DNA of 64,000 nt from Guyparkeria hydrothermalis (GTDB lineage: Bacteria > Pseudomonadota > Gammaproteobacteria > Halothiobacillales > Halothiobacillaceae), in assembly GCF_023555385.1 (NCBI RefSeq), contig NZ_JAJSED010000001.1, positions 1,647,501 to 1,711,500 of the forward strand, read 5' to 3'. The notes under the pieces are model-generated. The model made no database searches. It saw nothing but the letters and a program-made list of their open reading frames with translations, and was not told the origin of the DNA. Positions 54,643 through 63,569 of this stretch are shown in pieces. Every line of letters begins with the position of its first letter. The first letter of the stretch is position 1. The position numbers and the translations under genes were made by a program.

Positions 54643-55842
54643 TTACTCGCCGCCCTGTTCCAGCGTCGCGATGTACGCGGCCAGGCCTTCGATGTCGTAG
54701 TCGGACAGGTGCTTGGCCTGCGGGATCATCGCGTAGGAGTTCGGACCCATTTCCTGGCCCTTGCGGTAGATCTTCAGCAGGCTGGCGGCCTGGTCCATGC
54801 CCATGCCGGCCAGCTTCGGCGCGTTGAAGAGCTCGGCGCCCTCGCCCTTCTCGCCGTGGCAGATGGCGCAGTTGGAGAACAGTGCCTCGCCGTGCTTGAC
54901 GGTGGACTCGTCCACGATGGTCGGCTCGGCCGGCTTCTTCTCGGCCTTGGCCTTGTCGCCACCGGCAGACTTGCCACCCTCGGCACCGCCACCGTTGCTG
55001 CCGCCGAACTTGTCGGCGATGTAGACGGACACGTTGGCGATGTCCTCGTCGGACAGGTTGGAGGCATTCGGTGCCATGGTGCCGTAGCGGTCACCCAGGC
55101 CGACCGACTTCAGGTATTCCTGGTCGCCGTCGCGGTAAGCGATCAGCTTCTTCTGAAGGTCGGCCGCATCCATGCCGGTCAGTGCCGGGAAGGCGCCGCC
55201 CTGGCCGTTGCCATCCGCACCGTGACAGGCCTGGCAGGAGGCGTAGACCTTCTCGCCGGCGCTGACGTCACCGTCAACGGCGCCACCGCCATTGCCGCCG
55301 TTGCCGCCGGCATCGGCCGAACCGCCGGCACCGCCACCGAAGGCGTCGCCGATGTAGGCAGCCAGGTCGGCAACGTCCTCGTCGGACAGGCCGGAAGCGT
55401 TCGGCGCCATGGTGCCGTAGCGGTCACCCAGACCAACCGACTTCAGGTACTCCTGGTCGCCGTCGCGGTAAGCGATCAGCTTCTTCTCGGTCTCGGCGGC
55501 GGACAGGCCGGTCAGCGCCGGGAAAGCACCGCCCTGACCCTTGCCGTCAGCACCGTGGCACGCTGCGCAGCTGGCGAACTTCTGCTCGCCAGCGGCAACG
55601 TCACCACCGGAGCCGCCCGCGGAACCACCCTCGTCAGCCGACCCGCCGGTCGACTCGGCCTTGGCCGTCTTGGTGGCTTCCTTGCTTTCCGGCTTCTCGA
55701 CCACTGCGCCTTCAAGCGAGTTCTCGTCGACGGTGTTCATCAGCGCGTTGACCATGTAAAGCACGGCAACCAGCACGAGCAGCGCCGAGACGAAGCCGAT
55801 CAGCTTCGACATCGGATCGACCTTGGGGGTATGTTGAGCCAC
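54643..55842 (-). CDS. membrane-anchored three-domain cytochrome c
   Basis: A 399-residue protein with an N-terminal membrane anchor (LIGFVSALLVLVAVLYMVNALM). Acidic and Gly/Ser-rich linkers join three class I cytochrome c domains, each with one CxxCH: CAACH, CQACH and CAICH. Domains 1 and 2 are nearly identical over their cores (KKLIAYRDGDQEYLKSVGLG, MAPNAS); domain 3 is more diverged (MIPQAKHLSDYDIEG). The layout resembles linkers between bc1 complex and terminal oxidase or a sulfur-oxidation enzyme. The GTG at 55842 has GGAGGA upstream. No oxidase genes are adjacent. Confidence 0.9.
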   Translation of the reverse strand: MAQHTPKVDPMSKLIGFVSALLVLVAVLYMVNALMNTVDENSLEGAVVEKPESKEATKTAKAESTGGSADEGGSAGGSGGDVAAGEQKFASCAACHGADGKGQGGAFPALTGLSAAETEKKLIAYRDGDQEYLKSVGLGDRYGTMAPNASGLSDEDVADLAAYIGDAFGGGAGGSADAGGNGGNGGGAVDGDVSAGEKVYASCQACHGADGNGQGGAFPALTGMDAADLQKKLIAYRDGDQEYLKSVGLGDRYGTMAPNASNLSDEDIANVSVYIADKFGGSNGGGAEGGKSAGGDKAKAEKKPAEPTIVDESTVKHGEALFSNCAICHGEKGEGAELFNAPKLAGMGMDQAASLLKIYRKGQEMGPNSYAMIPQAKHLSDYDIEGLAAYIATLEQGGE

Positions 55843-55932
55843 GAGAGTCCTCCAGAATCTTTATCGTTTTAGCCAGCGCAACGGCGCGTAGTATATCGGC
55901 AAAAATCAGCATTTGACAGGATCGCGGCCTGC

Positions 55933-58059
55933 ATGTCTTCCCCCGCCCCGAAAAAACCCCGCAAGCCCGGCAGGGCAAGCGGCACGAAGCGCACCAGAAA
56001 GGGGCCGGCAGGACTGGCATCGCCTGTCGCCGAGCTGTCGGGCGTTGGCCCGAAGGTCGCCGAAAAACTCGCGCGGCTGACCATCGAGACCATCGGGGAT
56101 CTGCTCTGGCATCAGCCGCTGCGTTACGAGGACCGTGGCACAAAGCAGCCACTTTCGCCGCAACACATCGGCGAATCGGCCCTTTTCGAGGTGCAGATCA
56201 ACGAGGTGCGTCCGCTGTTCCGAGGCAAGGCCCGTCTGGTCTGCCAGGCCGTTGGCGAAGGGCCACACGGCCCGACCCCGCTCACCATCTGGTTCTTTGG
56301 CCGCTTCGGGCCCACCCCGCAAGCCGGGCGGACCTATCTGTTGTTCGGCGAACTGCAGCAGGGCCCGAACGGGCTGGAAATGGCGCAACCGGAACTGGTC
56401 ACCCCGAGCCAGATCGGCCATATCCGCCCGGTCTATCCGGCCACCGAGGGGGTCGCCCAACCCAAATTGCGCCAACTGGTGGAGGGCGCGCTCGAAATCG
56501 CCGTGCGCGAGCTTTCCGACCCGCTGCCCGCCGCCATCCGGGAGGCCCGTGGCTGGCCATCGCTGATGAAGGCATTACAACGCATCCATCTCCCCAAGCG
56601 CCGCGACGGCGTGCCGTCGCGCCTTGAGCCGGCCTTCCAGCGGCTGATCACCGAGGAACTGGCCACCCACATTCTCGCCCTGCGCCAGCGCCGTGCGGTC
56701 ACCCGCCAGGTCGCCGCCCCGGCGATCCCGCCGCGCGAGCACCTGTTCGACGAACTGCTCGGCCATCTCGGCTTCACCCCCACCGGCGCACAACAGCGCG
56801 TGATCGGCGAGATCAAGGCGGATCTCGCCCAGGAACTGCCCATGCTGCGACTGGTGCAGGGCGACGTCGGATCGGGCAAGACGCTGGTGGCCGCGGCCGC
56901 CGCGCTGGACGTGATCGATGCCGGTTACCAGGTCGCGCTGATGGCTCCCACCGCCCTGCTCGCCGAGCAGCACGCGCGCAACTTCGCCCAGTGGTTCGAG
57001 CCGCTCGGGCTTTCCGTGCTGCTGCTCTCCGGCCAGCAGTCCGCGGCCCAGCGTCGCGAGGGGCTGGCACAGCTGGCCGATGGCCGCGCCCAGATCGTCA
57101 TCGGCACCCATGCCCTGTTCCAGGAATCGGTCGACTTCCACCGACTCGGGCTGGTAATCGTCGACGAGCAGCACCGCTTCGGCGTCCACCAGCGTCTGGC
57201 GCTGACCGACAAGGGGGCGAGTCGGGACGGCGGCGCGCGCCGGCCGCACCAGCTGATCATGACCGCCACCCCCATCCCGCGCACGCTCGCCATGACGCAG
57301 TTCGCCGACCTCGACGTCTCGGTCATCGACGAGCTGCCGCCGGGTCGCACGCCGGTGACCACCGTGGTGGTGCGCGCCGACCGGCGCGGCGAGGTAATCG
57401 ATCGCATCAGCCAGGTCTGCGCCGAGGGCCGACAGGCCTACTGGGTCTGCCCGCTGATCGAGGAAGGCCAGATCGAGGCGCAGGCGGCCGAATCCACCTT
57501 CGCCATGCTCGGCGAAGAGTTGCCGCACCTGTCGATTGGCATGGTGCACGGGCGGATGAATGCCGCCGAGAAGCAGCGCGAGATGGCCCGCTTCAAGGCC
57601 GGCGACTACCACCTGCTGGTGGCGACCACCGTGATCGAGGTGGGCGTGGACGTGCCCAATGCCTCGTTGATGATCATCGAGAACGCCGAGCGCATGGGTC
57701 TCGCGCAACTGCACCAGCTGCGCGGGCGCGTCGGGCGCGGCGCGACCGCCAGCCACTGCGTGCTGCTGTTCGACGAACCCTTGAGCGATCGCGCGCGGGC
57801 GCGACTGGGGCTGATGCGCGAGACCGAGGACGGCTTCCGCCTGGCCGAGGCGGACCTCGAACAGCGCGGCCCCGGCGAGGTGCTCGGTACCCGCCAGGCC
57901 GGCATCGCCAAGCTCAAGATCGCCGATCTGCAGGAGGACCAGGGCAAACTCGAGGAGGCAGGCCAGCTGGCCGACGAGCTGCTGGAACGGTTCCCCGAGT
58001 CGGTCAACCCCTTGATCGCCCGCTGGGTGGGCGCGGCGGGGCAGTACGGCCAGGTCTGA
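55933..58059 (+). CDS. recG: ATP-dependent DNA helicase RecG
   Basis: Branch-migration helicase for stalled forks, 708 residues. The N-terminal wedge/OB domain includes LLWHQPLRYEDRGT and NEVRPLFRGKARL. Motif I is VQGDVGSGKTLVAAAAA, with Ia AALMAPTALLAEQHARNF, motif II VIVDEQHRFGVHQR, motif III MTATPIPRTLAMT, motif IV VWVCPL-like, motif V TTVIEVGVDVPNASLMIIENAERMGLAQLHQLRGRVGR. The C-terminal TRG segment is present. It begins with ATG at 55933 and is divergent from the three-haem cytochrome gene. Confidence 0.97.
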   Translation: MSSPAPKKPRKPGRASGTKRTRKGPAGLASPVAELSGVGPKVAEKLARLTIETIGDLLWHQPLRYEDRGTKQPLSPQHIGESALFEVQINEVRPLFRGKARLVCQAVGEGPHGPTPLTIWFFGRFGPTPQAGRTYLLFGELQQGPNGLEMAQPELVTPSQIGHIRPVYPATEGVAQPKLRQLVEGALEIAVRELSDPLPAAIREARGWPSLMKALQRIHLPKRRDGVPSRLEPAFQRLITEELATHILALRQRRAVTRQVAAPAIPPREHLFDELLGHLGFTPTGAQQRVIGEIKADLAQELPMLRLVQGDVGSGKTLVAAAAALDVIDAGYQVALMAPTALLAEQHARNFAQWFEPLGLSVLLLSGQQSAAQRREGLAQLADGRAQIVIGTHALFQESVDFHRLGLVIVDEQHRFGVHQRLALTDKGASRDGGARRPHQLIMTATPIPRTLAMTQFADLDVSVIDELPPGRTPVTTVVVRADRRGEVIDRISQVCAEGRQAYWVCPLIEEGQIEAQAAESTFAMLGEELPHLSIGMVHGRMNAAEKQREMARFKAGDYHLLVATTVIEVGVDVPNASLMIIENAERMGLAQLHQLRGRVGRGATASHCVLLFDEPLSDRARARLGLMRETEDGFRLAEADLEQRGPGEVLGTRQAGIAKLKIADLQEDQGKLEEAGQLADELLERFPESVNPLIARWVGAAGQYGQV

Positions 58060-58210
58060 TTACGGAATCACCCGCGGGTTAATGCCGCGGGGCAAACCCG
58101 CCGATCGCGCTGGTCACATGCGGCCAAGCGGGTATGATTTACCCAGCGTCGTCTATCGACGGATGGACCCGACCCCGCACCGAACAACCGGAACGACGAA
58201 TGGGCACCGC

Positions 58211-60334
58211 ATGAAGAACGCCCTGCTGCTTGGCTGGATATCCCTGCTGCTCTTTTCCGGGAGCCTGCAGGCGGCGCCCCTTTCCCCCGAAGAACAGGCC
58301 TTCCTCGACCGACACCCCACCGCAACCATCGCCATGATGGTCGACCACCCGCCGTTCAGCGTGATCCGGGATGGCAGCGGTGCCGGCTTCGAACACGACG
58401 TGCTGCGACTGGTCTCCGAGAAGACCGGCCTCGAGTTCAGGAAGGAGTTCGGCGTGTGGAGCGATGCCCTACCGCGCTTTCGGAGCGGGCAGGTCGACAT
58501 GATCGCCAGCATCTCCTACCGCGAGGACCGCACCGGGTTCACGCTCTACACCGAGCCGTACTACACCATCCCGGTATTCGTCTTCGTGCGCGATGACTTC
58601 GGCGCCTACACGGGCATCGAGGACCTTGCCGGCAGGAAGGTCGGGGTCATCGAGGGCATCTTCTACGAGGCGGACCTGCGCCAGGCGGCCGACGTCGAGC
58701 TGCGCGGCTTCGAGACCTACCAGGAAATGACCCGCGCCCTGGTGCTGGGACAGATCGACGCCTTCGTCCAGAACCTCACCAACATCAATCAGGTCATCCA
58801 GCGTCGCGCCTACACCAACATCCGCATCGGCGGCGAGCTCAAGATCCCCGGGCTGGCCGAAGAGGACCTCCGTTTCGGCATCAACCCGGACAAGCCCGAG
58901 CTGCGCTCGATCGTGCAGAAGGGGCTGGACGAGATCACGCTGACCGAATGGGAGGCCCTGACCAGCAAATGGCTTGCCGGCCGCCAGAACGGGTTTCTCC
59001 AGGATGCACGCCTGACCGAGGAGGAACGCGCCTACCTGCGCGAGGCTGGGCCGATCGACATCTGCATCGATCCCAACTGGATGCCATTCGAGCGTTTCGA
59101 CACGCACGGTGACTACGTCGGTATCAGCGCCGACTATTTCGAGCTGTTCGAAAAGACGCTCTCGACCCGCTTCCGCCCGCTGCCCACCGCGACCTGGACC
59201 GAGTCGGTGGACGCGCTCAAGGCCGGCCGGTGCGACCTGTTCAGCCTTGCCATGCGCACCCCGGAGCGGGAGAAATACCTTGAGTTCACCGACAGCTACA
59301 TCGAGACCCCGCTGGTGATCGCCACCAAGGCCGACGTCGCCTTCATCACCGGCCTGGACGACCTGCAGGGACGCAAGATCGCGATCCCGGCACTGTACGC
59401 CTTCGCCGAACTGCTCAAGGACGACTACCCGGACCTCGAGCTGATCGAGGTCACCGACATCGACGGCGGACTGGACATGGTTCGTGACGGCGAGGTGTTC
59501 GGCTACATCGGCACGCTCGCAACCATCGGCTACAAGCTGCAGACCGAGTACACCGGCGAGCTGCGCATCACCGGCGATACCGGTAAGTCATGGGACATGG
59601 GCGTGGCGGTGCGCGAGGACCGCCCCGTCCTGCACGGCATCATGCAGAAGGCCGTCGCCAGTGTCACCGACGAGCAGAAGCGGGCCATCAACAACAAGTG
59701 GATCTCGGTGCGCTACGAGGAACGCATCGACTACATGCTGCTCTGGCAGGTGATCGGCTTCTTCATCGTCGTGCTGCTGGCCGGGCTGTTCGTCTACCTC
59801 CGCCAGAGCGGCCTGAAACGCCAGCTCGAGGAGGCATACCGTCGAGCCGAACGACTGGCCGTCACCGACAAGCTCACCGGGGTGTGCAACCGCCACCGGC
59901 TCGACGAGGTGCTGGGCGAGGAAGCCCGCAAGGCCGAACGCTACGGCGATGTCTTCGGCGTGGTCCTGCTCGACGTCGACCACTTCAAGCGCATCAACGA
60001 CCGCTTCGGCCACCGCACCGGCGACATCGCCCTCAAGGAGTTCGTCGACGTGCTGAGAGAGAACTGCCGCCAGACCGACGTACTCGGCCGCTGGGGCGGC
60101 GAGGAATTCCTCGTCATCGTCCCGCATGCCGATCAGACGACGCTTCTTACCTTAGCCAAGAAGCTGCGCACCGCCATCGAGACCACGTCATTCAGCGAGG
60201 TCGGGCAAGTCACCACCAGTATCGGCGCGAGCCTCTATCACGACGGCGACACCCCTGACACCCTGATCAAACGCGCCGACGACGCCCTATACGAGGCCAA
60301 GAGGCAGGGGCGCAACAGCGTCGCGTTCCGATAA
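58211..60334 (+). CDS. diguanylate cyclase with two periplasmic substrate-binding-type sensor domains
   Basis: A 707-residue protein. The signal peptide is MKNALLLGWISLLLFSGSLQAA. Two SBP_bac_3-type domains follow: about residues 24-255 (TATIAMMVDHPPFSVIRDGSG, RSGQVDMIASISYREDRT) and about 268-495 (GPIDICIDPNWMPFERFDTHGDYVGIS). One helix (about 510-531) precedes a GGDEF domain with VVLLDVDHFKRINDRFGH and active-site GGEEF at about residue 629. An I-site RQTD lies five residues before the GGEEF, so product inhibition by c-di-GMP is likely. Expected role: coupling binding of an amino-acid-like ligand to c-di-GMP synthesis. The ATG at 58211 is chosen since the signal peptide starts there. Confidence 0.87.
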   Translation: MKNALLLGWISLLLFSGSLQAAPLSPEEQAFLDRHPTATIAMMVDHPPFSVIRDGSGAGFEHDVLRLVSEKTGLEFRKEFGVWSDALPRFRSGQVDMIASISYREDRTGFTLYTEPYYTIPVFVFVRDDFGAYTGIEDLAGRKVGVIEGIFYEADLRQAADVELRGFETYQEMTRALVLGQIDAFVQNLTNINQVIQRRAYTNIRIGGELKIPGLAEEDLRFGINPDKPELRSIVQKGLDEITLTEWEALTSKWLAGRQNGFLQDARLTEEERAYLREAGPIDICIDPNWMPFERFDTHGDYVGISADYFELFEKTLSTRFRPLPTATWTESVDALKAGRCDLFSLAMRTPEREKYLEFTDSYIETPLVIATKADVAFITGLDDLQGRKIAIPALYAFAELLKDDYPDLELIEVTDIDGGLDMVRDGEVFGYIGTLATIGYKLQTEYTGELRITGDTGKSWDMGVAVREDRPVLHGIMQKAVASVTDEQKRAINNKWISVRYEERIDYMLLWQVIGFFIVVLLAGLFVYLRQSGLKRQLEEAYRRAERLAVTDKLTGVCNRHRLDEVLGEEARKAERYGDVFGVVLLDVDHFKRINDRFGHRTGDIALKEFVDVLRENCRQTDVLGRWGGEEFLVIVPHADQTTLLTLAKKLRTAIETTSFSEVGQVTTSIGASLYHDGDTPDTLIKRADDALYEAKRQGRNSVAFR

Positions 60335-60419
60335 TCAGCGCAGAGCGTGAGGACACGGGAAGCCATCACGGAACAACCGGCCGTGCCCGGTCGGGCCGCC
60401 GCCTCCGTATTCGGCTCAG

Positions 60420-61691
60420 CTAGGACTTGCTGACTCCGGCCGTGACGGGGTCCAGCGGATTTCCCTCCGCGTCGCGGAGCTGGTGGTCATAAGCACCCTG
60501 GAGACCGGTTTCATAGTCAGGCTCTTCCTCGGGCTCCTCGCCGATGGTGCGCGGGTACAGCGGCGACAGGATCGCGACCACCACGCCGATCGCGGCGAAT
60601 ATGGCAAACGCGTCGGCGTAACCGACCGCCTCGACCAGCACGCCGACCACGGGCGAACCGGCTGCCTGCCCGAGCGCGACCGCCACGAACGGCAGCACCG
60701 GCCCCAGCGACAGGTGCCCCGGCAACAGGCGGATGCCGGTCATCAGGTAGAGCCCCGTCAGGCTCATGTAGGCCAGCCCGAAGACCAGCGCGGAGAACGT
60801 CGCCAGGAACAAGTTATCAGGGCTGGCGGCAAGCAATGCCAGGCTGGTCGCGAGCATCATGAGCATCAGGGCCTGGGTGATGGGCGGGTTGTTGCGATCG
60901 GCCAAGTCGGCGACCACCGCCCCGCCGAGACCGGCGACGCCCACCGCCAGCCACAGCCAGCCGGTGGCGTTGGGCGGCAGCTCGCCCAGGGTGACCACCA
61001 GGTCCGGCGCGAAGACCCAGTAGGCGTTGGCGACGAACCCCATCAGGAAGGAGAACACCGACAGCCGCCCAAGGCGCCACCACTGCAGGCGGCTGATCGG
61101 CGGCGGTGGGGCGGCGTCCGACGGCGTGACCCGCGATACCGAGGGAATGACACGCCAGGTGGCGACGATGCCGACGACGGCCAGCAGCGCAAAGATGCCG
61201 TAGGCAAACCGCCAGGCGTCGGCCAGGAACAGCACCGCCGGCACGGAGACGGCCACGCCAATGCTGGTGCCCGCATTCATGATCGCGCTCACCCGACCGT
61301 GCATCGAGCGCTCCACCACCGCCTGCATGGCACCCGACAGCGCCGGCATCATCAGACCGGTGGCGATACCGCAGGCGAACACCCCCACGCCAAGCGACAC
61401 CGCGTCAGGCGCCTGGCCGATCACCAGCAGGCCGCTGGCAGCAATCGTCCCGGAGAGCATCGCCGTGTAGCGGGACCCCATCCGGACAGCCAGAAAAGGC
61501 GCGACAAACGAGGCCAGCACGAAACTGACCAGCGGTAGCGCGCCGATCACACCGATCACCTCCGGCGAGAGTCCCAAATCCGCCTTGATCGGTGGCACGA
61601 ACAGGCCGAAGGCGAAGCGCGCCAGCCCGTAGGCGATCGCGGTCAGCCCGGCACCGAACAGCGCGAACCTCATGCTCGGAGAAAACGTCAT
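60420..61691 (-). CDS. major facilitator superfamily transporter
   Basis: A 423-residue transporter with 12 predicted helices. The N-half begins FALFGAGLTAIAYGLARFAFGLFVPPIK, followed by VPAVLFLADAWRFAYGIFALLAV. A cytoplasmic loop after helix 6 is Pro-rich, and an acidic tail (EEPEEEPDYETG) ends the protein. The YGxARFAFGLFVPPI motif is common in the YbfB/CynX-like uncharacterised MFS group. The substrate is unknown. Start ATG 61691 (MTFSPSM); the frame upstream is not conserved. Confidence 0.85.
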   Translation of the reverse strand: MTFSPSMRFALFGAGLTAIAYGLARFAFGLFVPPIKADLGLSPEVIGVIGALPLVSFVLASFVAPFLAVRMGSRYTAMLSGTIAASGLLVIGQAPDAVSLGVGVFACGIATGLMMPALSGAMQAVVERSMHGRVSAIMNAGTSIGVAVSVPAVLFLADAWRFAYGIFALLAVVGIVATWRVIPSVSRVTPSDAAPPPPISRLQWWRLGRLSVFSFLMGFVANAYWVFAPDLVVTLGELPPNATGWLWLAVGVAGLGGAVVADLADRNNPPITQALMLMMLATSLALLAASPDNLFLATFSALVFGLAYMSLTGLYLMTGIRLLPGHLSLGPVLPFVAVALGQAAGSPVVGVLVEAVGYADAFAIFAAIGVVVAILSPLYPRTIGEEPEEEPDYETGLQGAYDHQLRDAEGNPLDPVTAGVSKS

Positions 61692-61965
61692 CTCTGCCCC
61701 GCCTTGCTCGTGTTGAGACTCTCGGCCCGCAGGCCGTCCGGACGCAAAAAACACAAGATTAGAGCCTAGGCGGCGATCTGGCCGGGTTCAAACGAGCGAC
61801 CGGTTTGTGCGAATGGTTATCCGGTTCCGTTGTCGGGCCGCTAGCTTCGTGATCCAACCGGATTTAGGCGAAAGGGGGAGAATGCCTTGCGGCGGAGATG
61901 GAACGGTTTCGGGCGTTTGTTTCGCTCAGCGGTTTCGGTCGCACCGCACTACCTACGCCCGAGGC

Positions 61966-62161
61966 ACTTTCTATTGCTTGTCCAATAGAAAGTCCCCAAA
62001 GACAAGGACACCCCGGCGCCTTGGCCCTTCGGGCTTCCCTCGTCACCGCCGGGTTGCGAACGGGTCGGTTCGACGCGACCTCCTGTCGCGGCGAACCTCT
62101 GGGCGGCGTCCATGCCGCCCAGACCCTGCAACCCGTCGGCAACGAGGCAAAGCGCAAGGGG
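61966..62161 (+). repeat. structured repeat, family I, copy C
   Basis: Same architecture as copy A. H1 is an 11-bp stem (61966-61976 with 61983-61993) with loop cttgtc. A ggacacccc block and a tggcccttcgggc block follow. H2 is ggttcg/cgaacc and cgcgac/gtcgcg around ctcct (62067-62097). H3 is a 10-bp stem with loop gtccat (62098-62123). The tail ends gcaaggggc. It points at copy D. From H1 to H3 it is 158 bases, shorter than A and B because the middle segment is reduced. Confidence 0.75.
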
Positions 62162-62231
62162 CCCCAGGGAGTGCCAACTGAAAACTCCGAAACAACGAAT
62201 CACTTTGACTACTTGGCTGAACGCACCGGCT

Positions 62232-62295
62232 TTCGCGGCCAAGGGCCGCTCCCACAACCACCAGATCCCGCGTGGGAGCGAGCCCCGCTCGCGAA
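62232..62295. repeat. REP doublet (REPIN-like) between copies C and D
   Basis: Two short palindromic units in inverted orientation face each other: 62232-62256 (read on minus: tgtgggagcggccc...cgcgaa) and 62272-62295 (gtgggagcgagc...cgcgaa). The common ends gtgggagc and cgcgaa flank stems that differ between the units yet pair within each. This matches the REP/REPIN type known from Pseudomonas, which RAYT transposases mobilise. Confidence 0.65.
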
Positions 62296-62373
62296 ACGCG
62301 CCAACAGCGCGTGCCCAGCCCTAAGCCGCACCAAACCAATTGTTCGTGGCAATGAACCGACTGAGGCGGAAGT

Positions 62374-62572
62374 CCCCTTCGCCCTTGCCGAGCGGCCGGG
62401 GTGACGCAGGGACGGCGCAACAAGGACGTTGCGCCGAGGTTCGCCGCGACACGACGTCGCGTCGAACCGTGCCCGTCCGCGGCAGCACGGACGGGAGGGA
62501 AGCCCGCAGGGCCAAGGCGAGGGGTGCCCTTCTCTTTGGGCCCTTTCTCTTGGGCAAGCAAGAGAAAGGGCC
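62374..62572 (-). repeat. structured repeat, family I, copy D
   Basis: Inverted partner of copy C. H1 is a 14-bp perfect stem (62539-62552 with 62559-62572) whose minus-strand loop is cttgcc. H2 is ggttcg/cgaacc and cgcgac/gtcgcg (62438-62468). H3 is ggcgcaac/gttgcgcc with loop gtcctt (62414-62435). The tail is ggcaagggcgaagggg. H1-to-H3 length is 159 bases, within one base of copy C. Confidence 0.75.
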
Positions 62573-62700
62573 TCGCGCGCTTGGCAACGAAGCCCAACCG
62601 AGTAGCTCAGCAAATCAAGCGTGCGAAGTCTTAGTTATTCAAAAAAGTTCTCCCGCTCTTTTCAGGGCTAGGCCACCCCATCCGTTAGGGACGAGTTCCG

Positions 62701-63489
62701 CTACACTTTTGAAAGTGCGGATTCCAAAAGTGCCTTCTTTCTCTTCCGGTCAATCTCCGGGTCTTCTTTTTGGAGATACTCAACTGCGGACAAGTCATCG
62801 CCACGTTTTCTGTTTTGGCGCGGTTCTAATGCTTCAATAAGCACCGCTTCCATAGCAGGCACGATCTTTTTCGCGACATAGCTGTCCGGAAGACCGCAAA
62901 GATCCCCTTTGTCAGAGACAGGGAGCAATCCAAACCAAGAAAACCTGTCCCACCTTGTGGACAGACGATCGGCAGTGTGCTCATACAGGCGTTTGCCCAA
63001 AGGTCTATCGGTTGACCTCCCGACGTAAATAATTTCTCTGCCGTCGTAAAGGAGATAAATGCCGACCTGATCGCAAAAATTTACCGCCTCTGCTCCAATC
63101 TGCTGCATCCCTAGAATTCTTGGACGTGCGCCCCAATCAACGTAGTCCCGCCGCCAGTACATTCCGAAGGACGAAATTATGTCGTATTGGCTTTCAGAAC
63201 CGTTCTCATCATCAAACTGCCCTTTCACTGGCACCGGCTTGTCACTGGAGCCATCCTTCTCACGAAGCATAAACTCTCCCCGGCCAACCTTTTGGAAGGG
63301 GGAGTTCTCGCCGTCCTTGCTGATTGAAGAGGTTAAATTTGCACTCACTGTCGCCGGCGGCGTAGCCCCGACATTGGTCCTCAGGCCTCGGCTAACAATT
63401 TCGTCAGCGATATCTTTGTAGTGCATTGCGCCGCCAGTGTCTTTCAGCACTTTTTCTATGGCCTTCCGCCAAGTCAATTCTTTCGGCAC
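62701..63489 (-). CDS. HARE-HTH domain protein fused to a GIY-YIG nuclease domain
   Basis: A 262-residue protein. The N-terminal winged-helix HARE-HTH domain (about residues 5-75) reads WRKAIEKVLKDTGGAMHYKDIADEI and ends RGEFMLRE. A linker (76-140) leads to a GIY-YIG nuclease domain with VGIYLLYDGREIIYVGRSTDRPLGKRLYEHT (GIY, YVG, catalytic Arg and His) and a downstream Glu in MEAVLIEALEP. HARE-HTH occurs in restriction enzymes and chromatin proteins that recognise modified or specific DNA, so this is a likely restriction or nicking nuclease. No methyltransferase is adjacent. The sequence is visibly richer in A/T than the surroundings, suggesting transfer. Function beyond DNA cleavage is not assigned. 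Confidence 0.75.
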   Translation of the reverse strand: MPKELTWRKAIEKVLKDTGGAMHYKDIADEIVSRGLRTNVGATPPATVSANLTSSISKDGENSPFQKVGRGEFMLREKDGSSDKPVPVKGQFDDENGSESQYDIISSFGMYWRRDYVDWGARPRILGMQQIGAEAVNFCDQVGIYLLYDGREIIYVGRSTDRPLGKRLYEHTADRLSTRWDRFSWFGLLPVSDKGDLCGLPDSYVAKKIVPAMEAVLIEALEPRQNRKRGDDLSAVEYLQKEDPEIDRKRKKALLESALSKV

Positions 63490-63569
63490 ACCATCTCCTT
63501 TCGAATAGGCTCGACTACCTGCAATTAAACATACCTAAAAGGAGGGATAAGAGCCCTTCACCTTACCCC

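Larger units (their letters stand above)
61692..62700. other. 1-kb non-coding, repeat-rich gap
   Basis: Between the MFS gene and the GIY-YIG gene no protein gene is supported. It holds two inverted copies of structured repeat family I (61966-62161 and 62374-62572) with a REP doublet between them. The outer flanks show nothing recognisable beyond ordinary promoter-scale sequence. Confidence 0.7.
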
